NCBI GenBank assembly: GCA_938074525.1
Contig: CALJEX010000027.1
Coordinates: 1 to 32,612, forward strand
From: an uncultured Gammaproteobacteria bacterium
GTDB taxonomy: Bacteria; Pseudomonadota; Gammaproteobacteria; UBA4575
Length of the DNA: 32,612 nucleotides
Direction of reading: 5' to 3'
In this document: piece by piece, positions 10,024-17,154 of the stretch
Layout of the letters: each line of letters opens with the position of its first letter
How positions within the stretch are numbered: position 1 is the first letter of the stretch
Translations under genes and position numbers: made by a program
The notes under the pieces: generated by a model
The model's database searches: none
What the model was told of the DNA's origin: nothing
Seen by the model: the letters and a program-made list of their open reading frames with translations, nothing else

Positions 10024-10734
10024 ATGACTAACACCGACAATTTCGATCCTGCTGAAATCGCAAAATTTGAAGACCTAGCTTATCGCTGGTGGGACAAAGA
10101 TAGCGAATTCAAACCATTGCACGACATAAACCCTTTGCGATTAAACTTTATTGATGAACGCGTTAACTTATCTGGGAAAAAAGTATTAGATGTCGGTTGC
10201 GGCGGCGGTATTTTATCAGAGAGTATGGCGGCTAAAGGCGCCAGCGTAAAAGGCATCGATCTAGGCAAAGCACCCCTTTCAGTCGCGCAGTTACATGCCA
10301 AAGAAAGCAACTTAGATATCAGCTATGAAATGATTGCTGCTGAAGATATCGCTCAACGCGAACCTGAGTCGTATGATGTTGTAACTTGCTTAGAAATGTT
10401 AGAGCATGTCCCCAGCCCAGAAAGCATAGTTGCAGCATGCACCAAGTTAGTTAAACCTGGCGGGCATGTATTCTTTTCTACGCTCAATAGAAACCCCAAG
10501 TCTTATTTATTTGCTGTCATTGGTGCTGAATACATTCTCAATCTATTACCTAAAGGCACCCACGAATATCAAAAATTTATCCGCCCTTCCGAGTTAGACA
10601 GATGGTGCCGAGATAATAGGCTTTCACCCAAAGAATTAATTGGCATGAGCTATAACCCAATTACTAAACATTATTGGCTGGGTCGCGATGTCAGCGTGAA
10701 CTACATGCTACACACTAAAAAGTCAGCACTTTGA
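10024..10734 (+). CDS. ubiG: Ubiquinone biosynthesis O-methyltransferase
   Basis: SAM-dependent enzyme that carries out both O-methylations of ubiquinone synthesis at the membrane. 236 residues from the ATG at 10024. This start was chosen over an in-frame ATG at 9982 because that one lies inside mtaD, while [19 protein letters not shown] matches the family N-terminus. Motif I LDVGCGGG is at 55-62, EMLEHVP follows, then [11 protein letters not shown] and a C-terminal region with [16 protein letters not shown]. Its stop TGA overlaps the TTG start of mupP. Confidence 0.95.
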   Translation: MTNTDNFDPAEIAKFEDLAYRWWDKDSEFKPLHDINPLRLNFIDERVNLSGKKVLDVGCGGGILSESMAAKGASVKGIDLGKAPLSVAQLHAKESNLDISYEMIAAEDIAQREPESYDVVTCLEMLEHVPSPESIVAACTKLVKPGGHVFFSTLNRNPKSYLFAVIGAEYILNLLPKGTHEYQKFIRPSELDRWCRDNRLSPKELIGMSYNPITKHYWLGRDVSVNYMLHTKKSAL

Positions 10735-11429
10735 GCAATGCCACTACACCCATCCATGCGGTGCTGTTTGATCTAGATGGAACCCTATTAGATACTGCAC
10801 CAGATCTGGTACTGGCATTAAATAATTTATTGAAATGCCATAATCGGCCTAGCGTTGAATTTGAAAAGCTCAGAAATCTTTCCTCCCAAGGAAGCGTTGC
10901 GCTTACTCGCTACGGCTTTCCCGACGTCACTAATGACGAACAGTTCGAACTGCTTCGACAACAATTTCTCCAGCATTATGCAGATTCCATATGCGTAGAC
11001 ACCAGGCTATTTGACCAGATGGAAACACTATTACAAACCATTGAGGAACAAAAGATACCCTGGGGAATTGTCACCAACAAACCTGGCGAGCTAACCCAAT
11101 CATTGTTAGATAAATTATCGCTATCAAGTCGCCCTTCATGCATCGTCAGCGGTGACACATTAACAGTTCGCAAGCCACATCCAGAGCCGTTATTACTTGC
11201 AAGCAAAACTATTCAGTTATCTCCTCATCATACTATTTATATTGGTGATGACCCACGCGACATTTATGCGGGCAACTCAGCAGGCATGTATACTTGCGTA
11301 GCGCGTTATGGCTATATAGAACCAGATATTGATACAGACCAATGGGGAGCTGACTTTACAATCAACTCTCCTTTAGAATTATTAAACCACATACAACTAA
11401 GCACTCCGATAAATGAAGTGGGAACTTGA
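10731..11429 (+). CDS. mupP: HAD phosphatase, probably N-acetylmuramic acid 6-phosphate phosphatase
   Basis: HAD-family hydrolase. Position directly after ubiG is that of MupP in Pseudomonas, which dephosphorylates MurNAc-6-P in peptidoglycan recycling. 232 residues. Motif I FDLDGT is at 13-18 with nucleophile Asp14 and Asp16, motif II is VTNKPGE, the Lys motif is KPHPEPLL, and motif IV is [12 protein letters not shown]. The start is TTG at 10731, the only usable start before motif I, overlapping the ubiG stop as TTGA; an ATG at 10738 is out of frame. The 3' end overlaps rmuC by 17 bases. Phosphoglycolate phosphatase (Gph) is the main alternative and cannot be excluded by motifs alone. Confidence 0.82.
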   Translation: MSNATTPIHAVLFDLDGTLLDTAPDLVLALNNLLKCHNRPSVEFEKLRNLSSQGSVALTRYGFPDVTNDEQFELLRQQFLQHYADSICVDTRLFDQMETLLQTIEEQKIPWGIVTNKPGELTQSLLDKLSLSSRPSCIVSGDTLTVRKPHPEPLLLASKTIQLSPHHTIYIGDDPRDIYAGNSAGMYTCVARYGYIEPDIDTDQWGADFTINSPLELLNHIQLSTPINEVGT

Positions 11430-12711
11430 ACTCAGCTGGCAGCTTGGCGTTGCAATAGGCGTCGCAGCTTTATTAGGCGCACTGATTGCCTACCTAATTA
11501 CCCGCGCACGCCTAGATAAAAATATTCTTGCGCTGCACGAAAAAAACAACGACATGTATACGAAGCTACAGGTCGAACAAGCACAAAATATCGAAAAGAT
11601 TGCTGCGCTCAATGAATCGCGCGAACAACTAAAAGAAAGCTTCAGCGCATTATCCAAACACGCATTGGATTCAAACAATGAATCGTTCTTGCAACTGGCG
11701 CAACAAAAACTGGGCCTATTCGAATCGCGCGCACAAGCCAATCTCAACGAAAAAGAGAAATCAATCGAAACGCTGTTAAAACCGATGGCGGAAGCTTTAC
11801 AAAAAACCGAACAACAAATCTCCACCATCGAAAAAGAACGCAAAGAAGCATTCGGCTCAATCACCACACAATTAAAGTTAGTCACCGAAGCTCAACATGG
11901 TTTACAGTCAGAAACGGAGCAGCTAGTACGTGCGTTACGTCGACCAGAAGTACGTGGCCAATGGGGCGAACTAACACTCAAACGGTTAGCTGAATTAGCC
12001 GGCATGGTGAATCATTGTGACTTTGAGGAACAAACCCATGTTGAAGTCGAGGATGGGAAAAATATACGCCCCGACATGATTGTTCGCATGCCCGAAAAGC
12101 GCGAATTAATAGTCGATGCAAAAACACCGTTAGATGCCTACCTAAGTGCTATTCAAGCGAACACTCAAGAAGAGCGAGAGGCACATATGAAACATCATGC
12201 GCGCAAGGTACGCGAACGCATGAAGGAACTCGCTAGCAAAGCATATTGGTCTCAATTCAAGCAATCACCCGACTTCGTTATTCTATTTATACCTGGCGAA
12301 CAATTTCTTACCTGCGCGTTAGACTATGATGACAAGTTACTAGAAGATGCATTCGCCAACCGCGTAATACTTGCAACACCCACTACCTTAGTCGCTTTAC
12401 TTCGCTCTGTTGCTTATGGATGGCAGCAAGCCTCAATCTCCGAAAATGCTGAACATGTACGCGACCTAGCACAGGATCTGTATAAGCGCCTATATTCTTT
12501 CTGCTCTCATTTACAAAAAGTGGGGAAAAATCTAGACGACAGTGTTGGCAATTATAATAAAGCTATCGGCTCACTAGAACGACAAGTCTTACCCGGTGCA
12601 CGTAAATTCACCGAGCTTGGTATACAAGCCAAAGAAGAGATTCCGTTAATTGATGAAATAGAAAAGAAAACACGCGATATTCCAACCATACAACAAGACA
12701 ACCATGGATAA
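11413..12711 (+). CDS. rmuC: RmuC-type DNA recombination protein
   Basis: Predicted nuclease-fold protein that limits inversions at short inverted repeats; its biochemical activity is not well established. 432 residues. One N-terminal membrane helix (about 10-28) precedes a long charged coiled coil (about 30-155). The conserved RmuC domain runs from about 165 to 395, with LRRPEVRGQWGELTLKRL, NIRPDMIVRMPEKRELIVDA (core Asp and Lys of the PD-(D/E)XK-like fold) and FILFIPGEQFL-like segments. The start ATG lies inside the mupP end, and its stop overlaps the yciK start by 8 bases, so translation is probably coupled. Confidence 0.93.
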   Translation: MKWELELSWQLGVAIGVAALLGALIAYLITRARLDKNILALHEKNNDMYTKLQVEQAQNIEKIAALNESREQLKESFSALSKHALDSNNESFLQLAQQKLGLFESRAQANLNEKEKSIETLLKPMAEALQKTEQQISTIEKERKEAFGSITTQLKLVTEAQHGLQSETEQLVRALRRPEVRGQWGELTLKRLAELAGMVNHCDFEEQTHVEVEDGKNIRPDMIVRMPEKRELIVDAKTPLDAYLSAIQANTQEEREAHMKHHARKVRERMKELASKAYWSQFKQSPDFVILFIPGEQFLTCALDYDDKLLEDAFANRVILATPTTLVALLRSVAYGWQQASISENAEHVRDLAQDLYKRLYSFCSHLQKVGKNLDDSVGNYNKAIGSLERQVLPGARKFTELGIQAKEEIPLIDEIEKKTRDIPTIQQDNHG

Positions 12712-13444
12712 AAACTTAAAGGACTTCCAACCCACTCAAGATTATTTAAAAGATAGAGTCATTTTGATCACAGGAGCTAGCCGCGGCATCGGTAAAGCAG
12801 TCGCACTTGAATGCGCACAACTTGGTGCAACCATTTTACTAGTGGCAAAAGACCTGAAAAGACTTGAGCACACTTATGATGAAATCATTGCATTAAATGC
12901 TCCGCAGCCAGCCATCTTAAACATAGATTTAGAAGCCGCAGGCGCAGACGATTACCAAACAATTGCCGACTCTATCGATAAAGAATACGGAAGGCTTGAT
13001 GGACTACTCCACAATGCAGGTCGCGTAGGAGGGTTAACCCCTTTACAAAATGTAGATATTCCAACTTGGTCAAAATTAATCACTCTACACCTACATGCTC
13101 CATTTTTGCTTTCACGCGCATGCCTCCCGTTACTCAAGAATAGTCAAGATCCTTCTATACTATTCACAGTTGATGAAACCAATAAAGCTTATTGGGGTGC
13201 TTACGGCGTCAGCAAGTATGGACAAGTTGGCTTACTAAAGATATTAGCCGATGAACTAGATGGTGATAAAAAAATTCGTGTTAATGGAGTGCATCCTGGC
13301 ATTGTTCGCACTGATTTGCGTACACATAACTATCCAGGCATTAACCCTCATGAATTTCCAGCACCCGAAACAATTACCACTCCATTCGTTTATTTCCTAG
13401 GCGCAGATAGCAAAGGAACGACTAGCGAGATCTACAAGATCTAA
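12704..13444 (+). CDS. yciK: YciK-family short-chain dehydrogenase with degenerate catalytic tetrad
   Basis: Rossmann-fold oxidoreductase-like protein of unknown substrate; the order after mupP/rmuC fits YciK. 246 residues. TGASRGIG at 23-30 and NAG at 104-106 bind the nucleotide, and Tyr167 and Lys171 (YGVSK) are present. The catalytic Ser expected about 13 residues before the Tyr is missing: the segment reads FTVDETNKAYWGAY, where YciK normally has TSSSVGR and three more residues. The tetrad Asn is also replaced by His (LHLHAPF where VNVNATF is usual). So cofactor binding looks intact but chemistry may be changed. It overlaps rmuC by 8 bases and is the last gene of the run. Confidence 0.85.
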   Translation: MDKNLKDFQPTQDYLKDRVILITGASRGIGKAVALECAQLGATILLVAKDLKRLEHTYDEIIALNAPQPAILNIDLEAAGADDYQTIADSIDKEYGRLDGLLHNAGRVGGLTPLQNVDIPTWSKLITLHLHAPFLLSRACLPLLKNSQDPSILFTVDETNKAYWGAYGVSKYGQVGLLKILADELDGDKKIRVNGVHPGIVRTDLRTHNYPGINPHEFPAPETITTPFVYFLGADSKGTTSEIYKI

Positions 13445-13464
13445 CCATTATCATACCCATAGTA

Positions 13465-13495
13465 ATTAGGGCAGCAATGCAGTTGTCGCCCTAAT
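13465..13495. terminator. Hairpin after yciK (possible bidirectional terminator)
   Basis: ATTAGGGC and GCCCTAAT form a perfect 8-base stem around 15 bases, 20 bases past the yciK stop. There is no T-tract on either side, so its role as a terminator is uncertain. It also lies just past the stop of the TonB-receptor relic on the other strand, so it may be that lost gene's terminator. Confidence 0.4.
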
Positions 13496-13514
13496 ACAAA
13501 TCAATATTCAATCA

Positions 13515-13592
13515 CTAAAAAGTATAACGCCCTTCTAAGAAAAACGTGCGTGATGGCCATGGATAAAACACATAAGCCTCTTCAAAGAAATT
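13515..13592 (-). pseudogene. 3' relic of a TonB-dependent outer-membrane receptor
   Basis: On the minus strand 25 codons before a TAG read NFFEEAYVF then YPWPSRTFFLEGRYTF. This is the classic last beta-strand of a TonB-dependent receptor: an N-(L/F)-F-x-E-x-Y turn, a P-x-P-x-R-T-F-F strand, and a final aromatic residue that serves as the outer-membrane insertion signal. An in-frame stop (13593-13595) lies directly upstream. No start, plug domain or barrel remains before the neighbouring histone-like gene. Codons just upstream in another frame (KFNVV) could be a shifted continuation. I read it as what is left after a receptor gene was deleted. The match is by motif only. Confidence 0.6.
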
Positions 13593-13668
13593 CTAAAGGA
13601 ATGGTTACAACATTAAATTTAGAGGGACTTACACTCTAGCATTCAAACCACTCTTAACCTCGACTCAT

Positions 13669-13702
13669 GTCGCCCTTGTAGAAAACAATCTACAAGGACG
13701 AC
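13669..13702 (-). terminator. Strong hairpin just after the histone-like gene
   Basis: Arms of 14 bases (13669-13682 and 13689-13702, one wobble pair) around a 6-base loop start 11 bases after the stop of the histone-like gene. There is no T-tract, so it may act as a weak terminator or protect the 3' end of the mRNA. Confidence 0.5.
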
Positions 13703-13712
13703 AATCAATGCT

Positions 13713-13913
13713 CTAGGATGCTTTCTTAGCAACTTTACGCGCAGCTTTTTTTGCTTTGCCTTTTGAGCCTTTTCTTACAGGTTTCAATGCTGCTTTTGTT
13801 GCCTTCTTAATTGCTTTTGATTTGTTCTTTTTAACGCCCGCTTTCTTGACTGCTTTACGTGCAATCGTCTTTGCCACTTTCTTTGCTTTTGATTTAGATA
13901 CTTTTTTAGACAT
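13713..13913 (-). CDS. Small histone H1-like, lysine/alanine-rich DNA-binding protein
   Basis: 66 residues with 26 Lys, 3 Arg and 14 Ala and no Asp or Glu. Repeats of the type KKAxKxAxK resemble the C-terminal tail of eukaryotic H1, bacterial HC1-like proteins and AlgP tails. It should be largely unfolded and bind DNA or RNA by charge, as a nucleoid-associated protein. Low-complexity sequence like this cannot be assigned to one family. The ATG follows a strong promoter (13947-13975), so it is probably abundant, and a stable hairpin lies at its 3' end. It stands alone between the TonB-receptor relic and the ABM/DsrE operon. Confidence 0.8.
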   Translation of the reverse strand: MSKKVSKSKAKKVAKTIARKAVKKAGVKKNKSKAIKKATKAALKPVRKGSKGKAKKAARKVAKKAS

Positions 13914-13946
13914 ACATATCCCATATATTTATTAATAACATAGCGA

Positions 13947-13975
13947 AATATAATGTATATACTTTATATAGTCAA
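13947..13975 (-). promoter_or_regulatory. Sigma-70 promoter of the histone-like gene
   Basis: On the minus strand -35 TTGACT (13975-13970) and -10 TATATT (13952-13947) are separated by exactly 17 bases. The predicted start near 13940 gives a leader of about 27 bases. This is the closest match to the sigma-70 consensus that I found in the window. Confidence 0.65.
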
Positions 13976-14310
13976 ACGATGTGCAAAAGATAGCTATACA
14001 ATATACATATCATTACAATCTACCAACAAAGATAAAGTCACTACACGCCTTCAATCAATCTGAGCTATAACTTAATTTAGTCGCCTTACCCCAAAAATAT
14101 GTAATACACAAAACCTATGTATAGAGCTATATATAAAGAAATAGACTGTAAGCCATACTTATACTAGACATAATGCAGATGACAGGCCAGCATCATAGTG
14201 ATGGTTGGAAACAAAATATGGAAACTTATGTTCAGCGCAAATTGAATTCGCGACAAAATAATTGGGTCAAAATCCATTAATTACCTTTCATTATCAGGGA
14301 ACACTAATCA
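13976..14310. other. AT-rich non-coding stretch
   Basis: With the promoter above this makes a 397-base gap. It holds runs of TA-rich sequence and a small imperfect hairpin (CATCA-TAG-TGATG at 14191-14203). A 35-codon open frame at 14173-14280 (+) has no ribosome site and I do not call it a gene. Nothing else recognised. Confidence 0.5.
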
Positions 14311-14700
14311 TCACTCCGGCTCACCTTGCCATAGCATTTGATAACCTATTTCATAAGTCTCAGTGGCATATTGAGCAAGATCTTCAAACTTCTCTTTAAA
14401 AATTTTATCGGCATGAGATTTTTCATGTTGTTCAAATGATTGCCAATAAGTGACAATAGCAATGTGGTCATCTGTTTGTTTTCCTTCAGAAGCAACGGAA
14501 CCTTCTTCTGAAACAAACCCGGTAAACTTAAATACTTGGCCACCGATAAAACCACCTTGATCATCACCATATGTATTTTTGACAACATTACACATCTCAC
14601 CAAGTTTCAATTGGACATCTTCTTCCGTCACATCACTTTTTAATTTGACTACGTTATAAAGCATGACACAGCCAAACGGTATGGATAATGTATTAAACAT
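14311..14700 (-). CDS. Uncharacterised ABM-like (dimeric alpha/beta barrel) protein
   Basis: 129 residues, cytoplasmic, no signal peptide. The strand-helix-strand pattern and the segment IAIVTYWQSFEQHEKSHADK, with a helix and a final strand after it, resemble small antibiotic-biosynthesis-monooxygenase or stress-responsive alpha/beta barrel proteins. I cannot assign a substrate. The start ATG at 14700 is favoured over the internal ATG 12 codons later because AAGGAG stands 7 bases before it. It begins 15 bases after the DsrE-like gene stops, so the two form an operon under the FNR-type promoter at 15189-15230. ABM folds include heme and quinone-handling enzymes, but no such role is shown here. 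Confidence 0.7.
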   Translation of the reverse strand: MFNTLSIPFGCVMLYNVVKLKSDVTEEDVQLKLGEMCNVVKNTYGDDQGGFIGGQVFKFTGFVSEEGSVASEGKQTDDHIAIVTYWQSFEQHEKSHADKIFKEKFEDLAQYATETYEIGYQMLWQGEPE

Positions 14701-14715
14701 AGTTGACTCCTTATG

Positions 14716-15150
14716 TTAGTAATCTAAAATTTTGTCAGCATTGCTGATTGCCATTAATAAACTTTGCTCACTAGAAATGACAGCACCATCACGCAAGTCG
14801 ACAACTCCTGCGGCTTTGGCGCAATGGGGACACACAAGTACCGCACCTCCGGCATTTATATAGGCTAGGTATAACTTTTCAATTGAGTCTCCCATTCCCC
14901 ACACTAAATTTTGTGGCTGCTTTTTATCAGCTAAACGCACGCCTTCTAAATCTAAAAACAAAGTGACGGAAGTATCATTACTTGCAAGCATCTGTCCTAT
15001 TTTCAACGCCATACTCACCGTATGAAGATTGTCGCTGTAGCTACTCAGATGAATTAAAACTTCCTGCTGAGTGTCTTTTTCCTCTGACGCTCCTACGGCT
15101 GAAGTCAGCAAAATCGAGGTAACGATTAATAACGATATAATTTTTTTCAT
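14716..15150 (-). CDS. Exported DsrE/DsrF-like protein with CPHC motif
   Basis: 144 residues. A signal peptide (residues 1 to about 21, KK then a hydrophobic core, ending SAVGA) predicts export to the periplasm. The mature part looks like the DsrE/F sulfur-relay fold: an opening strand VLIHLSSYS, a helix with MALKIGQML, strand VTLFLDLEGV, a helix with IEKLYLAYINAGG, then strand AVLVCPHCAKAAGV. Cys107 and Cys110 form a CPHC pair at the site where DsrE-like proteins carry their reactive cysteine. Sulfur or thiol chemistry in the periplasm is an inference. AAGGAG lies 7 bases before the ATG. First gene of a two-gene operon whose promoter carries a perfect FNR/Anr box. Confidence 0.78.
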   Translation of the reverse strand: MKKIISLLIVTSILLTSAVGASEEKDTQQEVLIHLSSYSDNLHTVSMALKIGQMLASNDTSVTLFLDLEGVRLADKKQPQNLVWGMGDSIEKLYLAYINAGGAVLVCPHCAKAAGVVDLRDGAVISSEQSLLMAISNADKILDY

Positions 15151-15188
15151 CTATTTCTCCTTTGTGTATCAGAATTTCACTTAGAAAA

Positions 15189-15230
15189 ATTATATATATT
15201 AGTATATTATAATATATTGATATATATCAA
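15189..15230 (-). promoter_or_regulatory. FNR/Anr-dependent class II promoter of the DsrE/ABM operon
   Basis: TTGAT-ATAT-ATCAA at 15217-15230 matches the FNR/Anr consensus TTGATnnnnATCAA at every fixed position and is a perfect palindrome. On the minus strand a perfect -10 TATAAT occupies 15194-15189, predicting a start near 15182. The box centre (15223.5) then lies about 41.5 bases upstream, the classic class II activation spacing, with the box taking the place of a -35. The surroundings are very AT-rich, which raises the chance of accidental matches, but box plus spacing plus -10 is hard to ignore. It implies low-oxygen induction of the two minus-strand genes. Confidence 0.7.
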
Positions 15231-15386
15231 TTCAGATTACTTTAATTACAAGTTTTATCTCTAAAATATTTTTATCAGCCTCATTAGTTTTATGGCAAAA
15301 GATGACTTTTAACTGCTGACTGTCATATCTTTTTAAGCAGTTAATAAATTACAATTAATCAAACATAAAACAATCAGGCAAGTGAT

Positions 15387-15659
15387 ATGACTTTAGTTAA
15401 TGGCTTATTGTTAATACTAGTATTTATTAGCACAATCATAGGGTTAATTATTGCGCTAGTGCATACTGATTTTATTTCTCTAAAAGACGCTTCAAAGGTT
15501 AAAATTTTATATAGCGCTTTGGTAATCAGCTTGCTACTACTAGTGATAGCATTTTCCGCCAAGCTGCTTTCGAGTGATGAAGGTAAAAAATGGTTGGATT
15601 CGTTTTCTAATAGTGGCGATTGTGAAAAACCAAATCGGCCATATTGGTGCGAGCTTTAA
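15387..15659 (+). CDS. Small two-helix membrane protein, function unknown
   Basis: 90 residues with hydrophobic segments at about 5-25 and 40-61. The loop between them carries three Lys, so by the positive-inside rule it is cytoplasmic and both ends are outside. The C-terminal tail has Cys79 and Cys88 (CEKPNRPYWC), which could form a disulfide in the periplasm. A modest ribosome site (AGGCAAG) lies before the ATG. It converges with rluB, the two stops being 2 bases apart. I recognise no family. An overlapping minus-strand frame here is less protein-like. Confidence 0.6.
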   Translation: MTLVNGLLLILVFISTIIGLIIALVHTDFISLKDASKVKILYSALVISLLLLVIAFSAKLLSSDEGKKWLDSFSNSGDCEKPNRPYWCEL

Positions 15660-15661
15660 AA

Positions 15662-16396
15662 TTATTTCGCTTGTCGCACTAAAGCATTAAGTGCTTTTAC
15701 TTCTTTATTAGTTAACAAGCGATGCTGCCCTTTCTTCACATTATCATCGAGCGCAATTGGACCAAATCTGATTCTTATTAAACGTGTGACTCGTACACCT
15801 TGAGATTCAAACATACGTTTAATTTCGTGATTTCGACCTTCTTGCAAAACTACTTGCAACCATTGATTAGTGCCTTTACTTGGACGCTGCTTCACATCTG
15901 TAAACTTAGCAATACCATCATCCAGCTGCACACCTTCTCTCAAGTTATAAATGAGCTCTTGAGTAACTCGACCATGCACGCGCACCATATACTCTCTATC
16001 AACTTGCGCACTAGGATGCATAAGCGCATTAGCTAACTCACCATTGGTTGTGAATAATAAAATCCCAGAAGTGGTTAAATCTAATCGTCCAATAGCAATC
16101 CAACGTCCTTCAGCAAGCACTGGCAGGTGATCATAAACTGACTTTCTTCCTTCAGGATCTTTGCGCGAACAGATTTCATCGTCTGGTTTGTGATATTGAA
16201 TAAACTGCGTTTCGACTTCACTCTGTAACGTTAAGTTAATGCCATTAATAGATACAGTCGTAACACCTTCAGAGGTTTGGCCTACCTGTGCAGTGACACC
16301 ATCAACCTCGACTAGCCCTTCTTTTATCCAGCGCTCAATTTCTCGACGCGAACCAACGCCCATGCGAGCCAGCACTTTATGTAATCGTTCAGCCAT
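15662..16396 (-). CDS. rluB: 23S rRNA pseudouridine synthase, RluB-like
   Basis: Makes a pseudouridine in 23S rRNA (position 2605 in E. coli for RluB). 244 residues: an N-terminal S4 RNA-binding domain (about 2-60, LHKVLARMGVGSRREIERWI), then the RsuA-type catalytic domain with GRLDLTTSGILLFT, where the Asp is catalytic, and GRNHEIKRMFE. It lacks the long basic C-terminal tail of E. coli RluB, so RluE/RluF-like specificity is possible. The position after scpB is the usual one for RluB. A terminator-like hairpin lies only about 20 bases before the ATG, so expression probably depends on read-through or a promoter overlapping it. No Shine-Dalgarno is seen. Confidence 0.92.
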   Translation of the reverse strand: MAERLHKVLARMGVGSRREIERWIKEGLVEVDGVTAQVGQTSEGVTTVSINGINLTLQSEVETQFIQYHKPDDEICSRKDPEGRKSVYDHLPVLAEGRWIAIGRLDLTTSGILLFTTNGELANALMHPSAQVDREYMVRVHGRVTQELIYNLREGVQLDDGIAKFTDVKQRPSKGTNQWLQVVLQEGRNHEIKRMFESQGVRVTRLIRIRFGPIALDDNVKKGQHRLLTNKEVKALNALVRQAK

Positions 16397-16412
16397 ATAA
16401 TTGAGTTAGCCA

Positions 16413-16441
16413 GAATAAAAAGGCGCGCATTATTATGCGCG
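16413..16441 (-). terminator. Terminator or attenuator between scpB and rluB
   Basis: CGCGCAT and ATGCGCG form a perfect 7-base, GC-rich stem around TATT (16424-16441). On the minus strand it is followed by CC and TTTTTATT, a complete intrinsic terminator. A second small perfect stem, CGCAAT/ATTGCG around ATAG, sits just upstream in transcript order at 16452-16467. The T-tract ends about 17 bases before the rluB ATG, leaving no room for a separate promoter after it. Confidence 0.7.
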
Positions 16442-16512
16442 GAGTAAAATACGCAATATAGATTGCGCAAATTTAAAAAGGTGAATTAGGAAAATATATT
16501 TCGACGTTAGCC

Positions 16513-17154
16513 TTAATGACGCGTCTCTGCATCCACGCCACCTTCAATAACCTCTAGCTGCACAGGCGCATCCGGTACTTTTTGCTCTTCGGCATCCATA
16601 AATGCCAACTCTGGATGGACTTGATCAAGATCTTTTATCTCAGCAAGAGAAGGAAGCTCATTAAGCGTTTTCAGATTAAAGTAATCCAAAAACTTTTTAG
16701 TCGTTCCATACATAGCAGGACGACCTGGCACTTCTTTATGCCCTATAATTTTAATCCACTCTCGCTCAAGTAGTACCTTAAAGATGCTACTACTGATAGA
16801 AACTCCACGCACATCTTCAATTTCAGCACGAGTAATAGGTTGGCGATACACAACAAGCGCTAATGTTTCCATAAATGCTCGAGAGTATTTTGGAGGTCTT
16901 TCAACACGAAGCTTAGACACCCACCCTTGAATTTCTACACGTGTTTGATATCGATAACCGCTAGCAATCTTCTTTAATTCGTAACCACGTTCTGCGCAAT
17001 CTTCTTCTAGTTCAGAAATTACTTTTTTCACATCGTCTTTAGATGGAATCTGCTCATCATCCTCAAACAATTTCAACAATTGATCTGCGGTTAACGGGTG
17101 GTCAGCAGCAAGCAGCGCTGCTTCAACTATATTTTTTAATTGCTTAAACTCCAT
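16513..17154 (-). CDS. scpB: Segregation and condensation protein B
   Basis: Winged-helix kleisin-binding subunit of the SMC-ScpAB condensin, needed for chromosome compaction and segregation. 213 residues: two winged-helix domains, with AFMETLALVVYRQPITRAEIEDVRGV and GRPAMYGTTKKFLDYF as family signatures, and a variable acidic tail. GTG at 17166 and two adjacent ATGs (17157, 17154) are possible starts. I chose the second ATG because GGAGGGA lies at the best distance from it. It overlaps the scpA end by 11 bases, so the two should be translationally coupled. Confidence 0.93.
   Translation of the reverse strand: MEFKQLKNIVEAALLAADHPLTADQLLKLFEDDEQIPSKDDVKKVISELEEDCAERGYELKKIASGYRYQTRVEIQGWVSKLRVERPPKYSRAFMETLALVVYRQPITRAEIEDVRGVSISSSIFKVLLEREWIKIIGHKEVPGRPAMYGTTKKFLDYFNLKTLNELPSLAEIKDLDQVHPELAFMDAEEQKVPDAPVQLEVIEGGVDAETRH

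Noticed and set aside
10080-10310. 76-codon minus-strand open frame
   Set aside because: Antisense to the methyltransferase motif region of ubiG; no independent support.
11490-11885. 131-codon minus-strand open frame
   Set aside because: Antisense shadow of the coiled-coil part of rmuC; Ser/Cys-rich as expected of such shadows, with no family features.
14173-14280. 35-codon open frame on the plus strand in the gap before the ABM-like gene
   Set aside because: No ribosome site, no recognisable composition or motif, and it lies in an AT-rich non-coding stretch; likely chance.
15374-15562. 62-codon minus-strand open frame over the small membrane protein gene
   Set aside because: Overlaps the plus-strand gene, which has a ribosome site and a sensible two-helix topology; the minus frame has neither.
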